From: Cellulomonas fimi
GTDB taxonomy: Bacteria; Actinomycetota; Actinomycetes; Actinomycetales; Cellulomonadaceae
Assembly (NCBI RefSeq): GCF_028527925.1
Contig: NZ_JAPESW010000034.1
Span: 1-40,240 of the forward strand
DNA: 40,240 bases
Reading direction: 5' to 3'
Every line of letters begins with the position of its first letter. Positions within the stretch are counted from its first letter, which is position 1. The notes beneath the pieces are model-generated. The model saw nothing but the letters and a program-made list of their open reading frames with translations. It did not search any database and was not told where the DNA came from. Below are positions 1-6,345 of the stretch, in pieces. Made by a program: the position numbers and the translations under genes.

Positions 1-55
1 CGTCGGCGTGTACGTGCTGGTCGAGGCCGTGCAGCGGCTCGTGGACCCGCCGGAG
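1..55. repeat. Inverted copy of 2596-2650 at the left edge
   Basis: These 55 bases are, read by eye, identical to the reverse complement of 2596-2650, which lies inside the cation-efflux gene. Identity stops abruptly after base 55. In the copied frame it reads the same peptide, VYVLVEAVQRLVDPPE, as the exporter. A short inverted internal copy that ends exactly at the sequence edge is best explained by a chimeric read or assembly end, not by a gene fragment. I infer that real chromosomal sequence starts at about base 56. Confidence 0.85.
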
Positions 56-251
56 TCACCAACCCCGCCGCCCACCGGCGACCCCGTCTTGGCGCCCGCT
101 TCGGCACCGTCGGCGGGCTCCAGGACGGGGTGGTCCGTCTCGGAGCGAGGACGCGGACCGGGACGTCAAGTCGCGACGTGCGCCACCCGATGACTCCTGC
201 GCGGGCACCCGCGAGGCTCGGTACCGCCTGGAGCAAGGAGAGGTCGAGGGC

Positions 252-557
252 GTGGTGGTCCATCGGTTCCGTGTCGGTCTCCGGGTCCCGCTGCGGTTCT
301 CGGCGTCGTGGCCTCTCGTCGGTCTGCAGGTCGACGACGAAGGCATCCGGTTCCGTGGGCCGTTCCTCCGCTCCTTCGTCTCCCGGGCCGTCGGGATGAC
401 CCACGAGTGGGGCCAGATCGCCACGATCAGTGACTCGGGTCGCCGTGTCACCCTCGCGCTCGAGGACGGCCGACGCGTCGCGCTGGTCGGCCTGACACGC
501 GGGCGACGAGCACGTGTCGTCGCGGCTGCGCGCGCGGGCGGGGTGAGGATCGTCTAG
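252..557 (+). CDS. Small hypothetical protein, possibly PH-like
   Basis: A 101-residue protein starting at GTG, with a strong ribosome binding site (AAGGAGAGG at 235-243) 8 bases upstream, which decides the start. No signal peptide is evident. The order is a short hydrophobic, strand-rich first half (SASWPLVGLQVDDEGIRFRGPF), a tryptophan-containing middle (HEWGQIATISD) and a strand-rich second half with an Arg-rich helix at the end. This resembles small bacterial PH-domain-like proteins, which often convert a membrane-proximal beta sheet into a binding scaffold, but the similarity is only by pattern. It converges on the LCP gene. I do not recognise a specific function. Confidence 0.6.
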   Translation: MVVHRFRVGLRVPLRFSASWPLVGLQVDDEGIRFRGPFLRSFVSRAVGMTHEWGQIATISDSGRRVTLALEDGRRVALVGLTRGRRARVVAAARAGGVRIV

Positions 558-566
558 CGGTGCTCG

Positions 567-583
567 CCGGTCCGCCCGACCGG
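567..583. terminator. Small hairpin between convergent genes
   Basis: CCGGT (567-571) pairs with ACCGG (579-583) around a 7-base loop, in the 42-base gap between two convergent stop codons. It could end transcription from both sides, but the stem is short and there is no T-run, so the assignment is weak. Confidence 0.25.
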
Positions 584-599
584 GTGCGCGTCGAGAGGG

Positions 600-1892
600 T
601 CAGGCGCAGACCGCGGTCGTGTCGTTCACCGTGAACGGTTCGCGACCGGCCTCCCGGGTCTGCGACGGGACGGGCGTGTCCGGCGGCGCGGTCGTCGCAC
701 CGCCTGCCCCGCCTGCGTCTCCCGTGCCGCCGGTGCCGCCCGCGCCGCCTGCCGAGCCGGAGCCGGAGGCGGGGTCGTCCGTGACGGGCGGGGGAGCGGA
801 CGCCTGTGTGAGCGGTCGGTCGGCGAGGAGGTTCGCCCAGAGGGTGTCGGCCTCCGCGGTCCAGTCGACCTTGTAGCGCTTCTCCGTGCTGTCGACGAAC
901 GGCACCGTCAGGAACGTGATGTTCTCCGCGCGCACCGACCGGAGGCTGAACGCGAGCCCGATCATCGCGTCCTTGAGCGCGGGGTCGACGGTCAGGGACT
1001 GCGTCGCCGCCCCGAGGAAGCCGACGAGCTGCGGCACGTCCGTCAGCACGTTCTTCGCGAACACCTCGTCGACCATCGCCGCGACGAGGCGCTGCTGGTT
1101 GCCGATGCGGTTCGTGTCCGACCCGTCGCCGAGGCCCTTGCCCGTGCGGGCGCGCGCGAAGTTGAGCGCCGTCGGGCCGTCGAGGACGTGCTGACCCGCC
1201 GCGAGGGTGAGGTCGACGTACTCGGCGTCGATGTCGGCCGGCACGCAGATCGACACCCCGCCGATCGCGTCGACCATGCCCTGGAACCCGCTGAAGTCCA
1301 CGACCACGGTGTGCTCGGCGAGGATCCCGGTGTTCTCGTAGACGGTCATGATCGTGCAGGCGGCGGCCGACTCGAGGTCGCGGCCGTGGTCCCAGCCCAG
1401 CGCGAACGCGTCGTTGAAGTTGCCGCGCCGCGACTCGATCGCGCCACCGCCCGTGAGGTTGCAGGCGGGGATGTCGACGCGGGAGTCGCGCGGGATCGAG
1501 ACGACGTCGACGCGCTCGCGGTCGGCGGACAGGTGCACGAGCAGCGTCGTGTCCGACCGCTGGCCCTCGACGTACCCGCCGATCCGGCCGTTCTCGCCGC
1601 TGCGGTCGTCCGACCCGATCACCAGGAGGTTCACCGCGCGCCCGGCGTTCGGGTCGTCGGGGTCGGGCGGCTCGGTGTCCGTGGGGAGCGGCACGTCGAT
1701 CAGGCTGCTCGTGTCGACGGTGTCGACGTTGCCGCGGAGCCTCACGTAGAGCGACGCGGCCGCGGTCCCCGCGAACGCCACCACGGCGACGGCGGTGACG
1801 GCCGTGACACGCAGCCAGGGGCGGCCCCGCAGGCGTCGGGCGTGCCGGGCGGAACGGGAGCGGGGAGCGGCGGTGTGACGCGTCGTGGGCAC
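600..1892 (-). CDS. LytR-CpsA-Psr (LCP) family glycopolymer transferase
   Basis: A 430-residue membrane-anchored protein of the LCP family. These enzymes move teichoic-acid-like or arabinogalactan-type polymers from a lipid carrier onto peptidoglycan at the outer face of the membrane. After an Arg-rich cytosolic start there is one membrane segment (about residues 27-49). The LCP domain follows: LLVIGSDDR, SDTTLLVHLSADRERVDVVSIPRDSRVDIP, and the late arginine motif FARAR...TNRIGNQQR. The conserved Asp and Arg residues that bind the pyrophosphate and metal are present. The C-terminus is a Gly/Ala/Thr/Pro-rich low-complexity tail (about residues 365-405), probably a wall-spanning linker, ending in a short TAVCA segment. 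The GTG start is preceded by a -10-like TACCGT only 6 bases away and no Shine-Dalgarno site, so it may be translated from a leaderless mRNA. Which polymer it handles cannot be told from sequence. Confidence 0.93.
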   Translation of the reverse strand: MPTTRHTAAPRSRSARHARRLRGRPWLRVTAVTAVAVVAFAGTAAASLYVRLRGNVDTVDTSSLIDVPLPTDTEPPDPDDPNAGRAVNLLVIGSDDRSGENGRIGGYVEGQRSDTTLLVHLSADRERVDVVSIPRDSRVDIPACNLTGGGAIESRRGNFNDAFALGWDHGRDLESAAACTIMTVYENTGILAEHTVVVDFSGFQGMVDAIGGVSICVPADIDAEYVDLTLAAGQHVLDGPTALNFARARTGKGLGDGSDTNRIGNQQRLVAAMVDEVFAKNVLTDVPQLVGFLGAATQSLTVDPALKDAMIGLAFSLRSVRAENITFLTVPFVDSTEKRYKVDWTAEADTLWANLLADRPLTQASAPPPVTDDPASGSGSAGGAGGTGGTGDAGGAGGATTAPPDTPVPSQTREAGREPFTVNDTTAVCA

Positions 1893-1904
1893 GGTCCGAC
1901 GGTA
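1893..1904 (-). promoter_or_regulatory. Leaderless-type -10 of the LCP gene
   Basis: On the minus strand TACCGT (1899-1904) fits the actinobacterial -10 pattern TANNNT and is followed by 6 bases and then the GTG start. A transcript would begin at or next to the start codon. Confidence 0.5.
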
Positions 1905-2022
1905 GGAAGCCCCGCCCGCGCGCGGACCCGGTCGCGGGGCGGTGCGGTGGAGGGTGTGTGCAGATCAGCGCACAGATCCGGTCCCGCGTCCGGTTCGTCC
2001 GGCCGGCGTGCGCGGGCTGGCG

Positions 2023-2934
2023 TCAGGCGTGGCTCGGGTGCTCGTGACGACGGTGCGACGCGGTCTCGACCTGGAACGTCGAGTGCTCGACGGACAGGTC
2101 GAAGTGCTGCGCGACGCACTCCTGGAGCTCGTCGAGGATGCGTCCCGCGTGCCCGTCGGAGAAGCACCCGTCGTCGACGACGACGTGCGCGCTGATGACC
2201 GGCAGCCCGGTCGCGATGAGCGACGCGTGCAGGTCGTGCACCTCGCGCACGTGCTCGACGCGCAGCAGGTGCGTCCGCACCTCGTCGAGGTCCAGCCCGG
2301 GCGGGGTCGACTCGAGCAGGACGCTCGTCGTCTCGCGCAGCAGGCGCATGGCCCGGGGCAGGATCAGCGCGCCGATGACGAGCGCCGCGACCGCGTCCGC
2401 GCGCAGCCAGCCGGTGGTCGCGATGACGACGGCTGCGACGACGACCGCGAGCGACCCGAGCGCGTCGTTCGCGACCTCGAGGAACGCGGCGCGCAGGTTG
2501 AGGTTGTCGGAGCGGCTCGACGCGAGCACGCCCAGCGCGACGAGGTTGCCGGCGAGACCGATGAGGCCGAAGACGACGAGCGTCGTCGACGGGATCTCCG
2601 GCGGGTCCACGAGCCGCTGCACGGCCTCGACCAGCACGTACACGCCGACGACGAGCAGCACGGCCGACTGCGCGAGCGCGGCGAGGACCTCCGCCCGCCG
2701 GTAGCCCCACGTGCGGGTGGGCGACGGCGGACGCAGCGAGAGGTGCGCGGCGACCAGCGCGAGCGCGAGGCCGCCCGTGTCGGTCAGCACGTGCGCGGTG
2801 TCGACGAGCAGCGCGAGGCTCCCCGTGACGACCGCCCCGACGGCCTGCGCGAGCAGGATCGCGAGCGAGATGCCGAACGCGACCGCCAGCCGACCGCGGT
2901 GGTCCGCGGCGCCGTGCGCGTGGTCGTGCCCCAT
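2023..2934 (-). CDS. Cation diffusion facilitator (Zn/Co/Cd-type) exporter
   Basis: A 303-residue inner-membrane antiporter of the CDF family, which exports divalent metals such as zinc in exchange for protons. The ATG start (MGHDHAHG) has GGAGGGG just upstream; a longer reading frame upstream is not needed. The N-terminus is His-rich, six membrane segments follow, and the C-terminal cytosolic domain ends with another His-rich tail (RRHEHPSHA). The TM2 metal motif is HxxxD (AHVLTD). In TM5 the position usually held by His is Glu (EVANDALGS), so the binding site is ExxxD; this could alter metal preference. A 55-base piece of this gene is duplicated at the left edge of the window. It is divergent from the DUF4287 gene. 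Confidence 0.93.
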   Translation of the reverse strand: MGHDHAHGAADHRGRLAVAFGISLAILLAQAVGAVVTGSLALLVDTAHVLTDTGGLALALVAAHLSLRPPSPTRTWGYRRAEVLAALAQSAVLLVVGVYVLVEAVQRLVDPPEIPSTTLVVFGLIGLAGNLVALGVLASSRSDNLNLRAAFLEVANDALGSLAVVVAAVVIATTGWLRADAVAALVIGALILPRAMRLLRETTSVLLESTPPGLDLDEVRTHLLRVEHVREVHDLHASLIATGLPVISAHVVVDDGCFSDGHAGRILDELQECVAQHFDLSVEHSTFQVETASHRRHEHPSHA

Positions 2935-3108
2935 GCCCCTCCGTCCGGTCGTCGACGAGCACCCGGGGTGCAGGCTGCCGTCGAGACGTCGAGCCTTCCC
3001 TCTGTCGGTGGTCCCCGCAAGGATCGTCCACGTGCGGGCGCACCGCAGGCCGCCTGACCTGCGGCAGCGCAGCGCGCACCGCACCCGTCGCACCCACCGG
3101 AGGACCTC

Positions 3109-3396
3109 ATGTCGTTCCAGGCCTACCTCGACGCCGTCGAGGAGAAGACCGGCCTCACACCCCGCCAGCTGCTCGACCAGGCGACCGCGCGCGGGTACGG
3201 GCCGGGCACCAAGGCGGGGGAGATCCTCGCGTGGCTGGCCGAGGACTACGGCCTGGGCCGCGGGCACGGGATGGCGATGGTGCACGTCATCACCAAGGGC
3301 CCGTCGATCAGCCAGAAGCACGTCGGGACGTCAGGCACCCACCGCGACGAGTCCGACACCCTGTGGCTCGACGGCAAGGCGACCCGCCCGTCCTGA
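3109..3396 (+). CDS. DUF4287 domain protein
   Basis: A 95-residue cytosolic protein. The start is fixed by GGAGG at 3099-3103 before ATG. The whole length matches the DUF4287 pattern as I know it: SFQAYLDAVEEKTGLTPRQL, then GPGTKAGEILAWLAEDYGLGRGHGMAMVHVI. Proteins with this domain are widespread in actinobacteria, often fused to or near DUF5655; their biochemical function is unknown to me. The short Gly/Thr/Ser-rich tail (KHVGTSGTHRDESD) is probably flexible. It stands alone, divergent from the metal exporter and convergent with the SGNH hydrolase. Confidence 0.85.
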   Translation: MSFQAYLDAVEEKTGLTPRQLLDQATARGYGPGTKAGEILAWLAEDYGLGRGHGMAMVHVITKGPSISQKHVGTSGTHRDESDTLWLDGKATRPS

Positions 3397-3441
3397 CGCT
3401 GCGGCCTCGACCGGCCTGCCGTCGCGTCGCCGCGCGTGCGG

Positions 3442-4047
3442 TCAGGCCGTGAGGTCCTCGACGAGCGCGTCCCACGACGGGCGGACCAGGGCGGCGAGCC
3501 GCGCGTACCCCGCCGCACCGGGATGCGCCCCGTCGCCCGCGGCGACCTCGGCCCGCCACACCGGGTCGTCGAGCAGCGACCCGACGGTGGGCACGTACGG
3601 GACGTCGACCGCGGCGGCCGTCACGTGGAGGTGCGCGTCGAGCGCCACCAGGCGCGCGTCGACGTCGTCGTCGGCGATCGGCGGCGGCCCGACCACCAGC
3701 ACCGCGAGGTCACGGGCCCGGGCACCCTCGACGAGCCGGCGGAGGTTGTCGCCGGTCCGGTCCTCCGGGACGCGACGACGCCCGTCCTCGAGCGTCGCGT
3801 CGTTGACCCCGAACGAGACCACGACGGCACCGACGCCGACGCCCGGGAGCCGGACGTCGGCCTCGCGCTCCCAGCGGCTGAGCACGTCGTCGGAGGTCTC
3901 GCGGCGCACGCCGAGCACGTAGCCGGTGAGGTCGCGGTCGGGGCGGTGGGTCGCCGCGAGGAGGCGCCCGGTCCAGCCGAGCGCGGTCGGGTCACCGACG
4001 CCGGCGACGAACGAGTCGCCGAGGAACAGCACGGTGAGGCGTGTCAT
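3442..4047 (-). CDS. SGNH/GDSL-family hydrolase
   Basis: A 201-residue cytosolic esterase/lipase-like protein. The family blocks are all visible: block I FLGDSFVAGVGD with the nucleophile serine, block III with Asn in SFGVNDAT, and block V DGAHPGAAGYARLA with the catalytic Asp and His. The residue that normally provides the oxyanion Gly lies in the intervening segment. There is no signal peptide, so the substrate is probably intracellular or the enzyme acts on small acyl esters; the true substrate cannot be read from sequence. ATG at 4047 has no clear Shine-Dalgarno site but a -10-like CACGAT (4054-4059) 6 bases upstream. Two strong hairpins separate it from the M28 gene upstream. Confidence 0.88.
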   Translation of the reverse strand: MTRLTVLFLGDSFVAGVGDPTALGWTGRLLAATHRPDRDLTGYVLGVRRETSDDVLSRWEREADVRLPGVGVGAVVVSFGVNDATLEDGRRRVPEDRTGDNLRRLVEGARARDLAVLVVGPPPIADDDVDARLVALDAHLHVTAAAVDVPYVPTVGSLLDDPVWRAEVAAGDGAHPGAAGYARLAALVRPSWDALVEDLTA

Positions 4048-4082
4048 GGCGGCATCGTGCCGGACACGTCACCGAAGGGTCG

Positions 4083-4118
4083 CGATCACCCCGCACGCCG
4101 GCGCGCGCGGGGTGATCG
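4083..4118. terminator. Hairpin, 12-bp perfect arms
   Basis: CGATCACCCCGC (4083-4094) and GCGGGGTGATCG (4107-4118) form a perfect stem with a 12-base loop. It lies between the end of the M28 gene and the start of the SGNH gene, both on the minus strand, so it probably ends or attenuates M28 transcription. No T-run follows, as is common in actinobacteria. Confidence 0.5.
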
Positions 4119-4152
4119 GCGCCGCGCACGCACCCCGTCGTGCCGCGCGGTC

Positions 4153-4196
4153 CGCACCCGCGCCGGCCGGTCCCTCCTCCGACCGGCGCGGGTGCG
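4153..4196 (-). terminator. Hairpin directly after the M28 gene, 14-bp arms
   Basis: CGCACCCGCGCCGG (4153-4166) pairs perfectly with CCGGCGCGGGTGCG (4183-4196). It begins 9 bases past the M28 stop codon on the minus strand, which is the expected place for a terminator. Together with the hairpin at 4083-4118 it forms a tandem pair. Confidence 0.6.
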
Positions 4197-4204
4197 TGCC
4201 CCGG

Positions 4205-5767
4205 TCAGGACGCCCGGTCCCACCCCTCCTGGTGGCCGTACGTCCCGACGCCGCTGCGACCCTTGCCGGGCCCGTGCCCGTGGCCGGGTCGCGGCTTGGT
4301 CGGGCTCTCCACGCCGTTCACGGCGGACGTGTCGAGCGCGAGGCTGTACGTCGCGTAGGCGATGGCGCCCGTCATGATCCGCAGCGCGTCGCGGTTCACG
4401 TTCGAGATGTCGTCGCCCGGCGAGTGGTAGTTCGGGTCCATCGTGATGCCGGCGGTGCCGCCGAACAGCGCGACCTCCTCCTCGGTCTTCACGTCGTCGG
4501 CACCGGTGAACAGGCCGGACGCGGGGATGCCGTTGAGGATGAACGCCTGGTAGTCGGACCGGCCCGAGAACGGGGTGTCGACCCAGGGCTGGCCGATCGA
4601 GTCGAAGTAGTCGGTGAAGACGTCCTCGGTCTCGGGCGAGCCCGGCGGGACCGGCACGGGGGCCGGGTAGGTCGACTGGTCGGCGTCGTACACGCCGATC
4701 ACGTAGTTCGGCGAGCCGACCATGTCGAAGTTCAGGTAGGTCGCGATCTTGTCGAGCTCGCCCGGCTGCGCCGCCAGGTCCTCGACGTACGCGGTCGACC
4801 CGATGAGGCCGAGCTCCTCGGCGCCCCACCACGCGAACCGCACGGCGTTGGGGATCTTCTTGTCGCGGCCGAGCTGGACGGCGGTCTCGAGCAGCGCCGC
4901 CGAGCCCGTGCCGTTGTCGTTGATGCCCGGGCCGTCGTCGACGCCGTCGAGGTGCGCACCGAGGAAGACGACGTTGTCCTGCCGGCCGGCCTTCGTCTGC
5001 GCGATGACGTTGAAGCTCTCGCTGGTCTCGGTGTGCACGCGGGTGTCGAGCGTGACGGTGACGCCCGGGGTCGCCACGATCGCCTGCCCGTCCTCGAGCG
5101 TGGCGCCGGCGGCGGGGATGGTCACGCCGCTGTTCTCGCCGAGCGTGCCGATGAGCAGCGTCTCGGGGAGGTTGTTGTAGACGACGACGCCGACTGCCTG
5201 GGCGGCCTGCGCGAGCTGCGCCTTGACCGAGAAGTTGCAGCCGCCGCGGCTGATGACGGCGATCCGGCCCGCGACGTCGACGCCCTGCCACTGGTCGGCC
5301 GTGCAGCCGAACGTGTCGAGCGGGGACGCGGTCGGCGCGGTGACGCCCACGTCGGGCGTGTTCACGGCGAAGGTCATCTGGTCGACGTCGTACGTCGCGC
5401 CACCCGCGACGGTGAGGGTGGCGGCGTCGACGACCTCGCGCTCGAACGTGAACGGGTCGCGCGTGGTGGTGTAGCCGGCCTTGCGGAGCGTCTTCTCGAC
5501 GTACCGGGCGCTGGCCTCGTAGCCGGGGGTGAGCGCGGCGCGGTTGCCGTCGTTGCGGTCGGCGATGCGCTGCAGCTCCTGCAGGTGCCGGAAGACGGCG
5601 CGCTCGGTGACCTTCTTCGAGAACTTCTCGGCGGCGCTGGGCGGGTAGCCGTGGCCTCCGCCGTGACCGGGGCCGCCGAGGGTGTCGGCGGCGGCGGGTG
5701 TCGCGACGGCCGCGCCGGCGAGGGCGAGGGCCGAGACGAGGACGGTGAGCTTGTGGCGTTGCTGCAC
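4205..5767 (-). CDS. Secreted M28-family aminopeptidase with PA domain
   Basis: A 520-residue exported zinc peptidase, similar in layout to the Streptomyces griseus-type leucyl aminopeptidase with an inserted PA domain. A Sec signal (MQQRHKLTVLVSALALAGAAVATPAAA) is followed by a Gly/His-rich linker and then the catalytic domain split by the PA domain (about residues 130-245). The dinuclear zinc site is complete: His272 (GAHLDG), Asp284 (GIND), general base and ligand Glu317-318 (WWGAEELG), Asp348 (LNFDMVG) and His448 (PNYHSPGDD). The tail is Pro/Gly/His-rich. The GTG start is set by GGAGGT 7-8 bases upstream. It should release N-terminal residues from peptides outside the cell, probably for nutrition. 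It is followed by two hairpins. Confidence 0.94.
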   Translation of the reverse strand: MQQRHKLTVLVSALALAGAAVATPAAADTLGGPGHGGGHGYPPSAAEKFSKKVTERAVFRHLQELQRIADRNDGNRAALTPGYEASARYVEKTLRKAGYTTTRDPFTFEREVVDAATLTVAGGATYDVDQMTFAVNTPDVGVTAPTASPLDTFGCTADQWQGVDVAGRIAVISRGGCNFSVKAQLAQAAQAVGVVVYNNLPETLLIGTLGENSGVTIPAAGATLEDGQAIVATPGVTVTLDTRVHTETSESFNVIAQTKAGRQDNVVFLGAHLDGVDDGPGINDNGTGSAALLETAVQLGRDKKIPNAVRFAWWGAEELGLIGSTAYVEDLAAQPGELDKIATYLNFDMVGSPNYVIGVYDADQSTYPAPVPVPPGSPETEDVFTDYFDSIGQPWVDTPFSGRSDYQAFILNGIPASGLFTGADDVKTEEEVALFGGTAGITMDPNYHSPGDDISNVNRDALRIMTGAIAYATYSLALDTSAVNGVESPTKPRPGHGHGPGKGRSGVGTYGHQEGWDRAS

Positions 5768-5865
5768 AGCGGACCTCCGTCGTGGTGCGAACCGGACGGT
5801 GCATGGTAGCCATGACGGCAGTCACAGGGGAATAGGACGAGCGTCCGATCCGTCGCGCAGGCGCG

Positions 5866-6258
5866 TCAGGAGGTCGGGCGGGTCGCCTCCAGGACGTCGG
5901 CCGCGTGCGACGTACGGACCAGGAAGTCGTGGATGGTCGCGCGGCTCGCGGTCAGGCACGCGATGCGTGCGTCGAGCCCCTGCAGCTCGTCGGCCAGCAT
6001 CTCCGCGACCGTCCGCGGGCACGACGCCGCGAGGTCCTCGTCCTGCGTGCGCTCGAGGTCGAGGACGACCTTGGCCAGACGCGTCGGGAGCCCCGCCCGG
6101 ACGAGCCCCACCGCGCGCTCGACCTGGGCCACGTCGGCCTCGTCGTACTCGCGGTAGGTGTTGGCGGAGCGCGCGGGGGAGATGAGGCCCTGCTCCTCGT
6201 AGTAGCGCAGCAGGCGCGTCGAGACGCCCGTGCGGCGGGACAGCTCACCGATCTTCAC
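5866..6258 (-). CDS. MerR-family transcriptional regulator
   Basis: A 130-residue regulator. The N-terminal winged helix is canonical (MKIGELSRRTGVSTRLLRYYEEQGLISPAR...YREYDEADVAQV), followed by a dimer helix; the C-terminal part is short, so any ligand pocket is small. The single visible Cys pair is not arranged like metal-binding MerR sites, so a drug or stress signal is more likely than metal. I chose GTG at 6258, which gives MKIGELS and sits 11 bases after GGGAG; a GTG at 6267 would add three valines but sits too close to that site. It is divergent from an MFS exporter, and the spacer between them carries a MerR-type operator, so it probably controls the exporter. Confidence 0.9.
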   Translation of the reverse strand: MKIGELSRRTGVSTRLLRYYEEQGLISPARSANTYREYDEADVAQVERAVGLVRAGLPTRLAKVVLDLERTQDEDLAASCPRTVAEMLADELQGLDARIACLTASRATIHDFLVRTSHAADVLEATRPTS

Positions 6259-6306
6259 GACGACCACCGCTCCCTCGACGAGGTCGACGTCGCGGTGCGT
6301 CGACCC

Positions 6307-6338
6307 TTGACCTTCACACTGATGTCAAACTCTAGCGT
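6307..6338 (+). promoter_or_regulatory. MerR-type promoter and operator of the MFS gene
   Basis: A -35-like TTGACC (6307-6312) and a -10-like TAGCGT (6333-6338) are separated by 20 bases, longer than the usual 17, as at promoters untwisted by MerR activators. The spacer carries an inverted repeat, TTGAC (6307-6311) with GTCAA (6324-6328). The -10 ends 7 bases before the MFS ATG, so the mRNA is probably leaderless. Confidence 0.65.
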
Positions 6339-6345
6339 CGCGCTC

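Noticed and set aside
8..193. Short plus-strand frame at the left edge (61 residues)
   Set aside because: Its first part is the chimeric copy of the CDF gene and the rest has no ribosome binding site or recognisable pattern.
1188..2195. Open frame antisense to the LCP gene
   Set aside because: Composition typical of a shadow frame and it crosses two genes with clear domains on the other strand.
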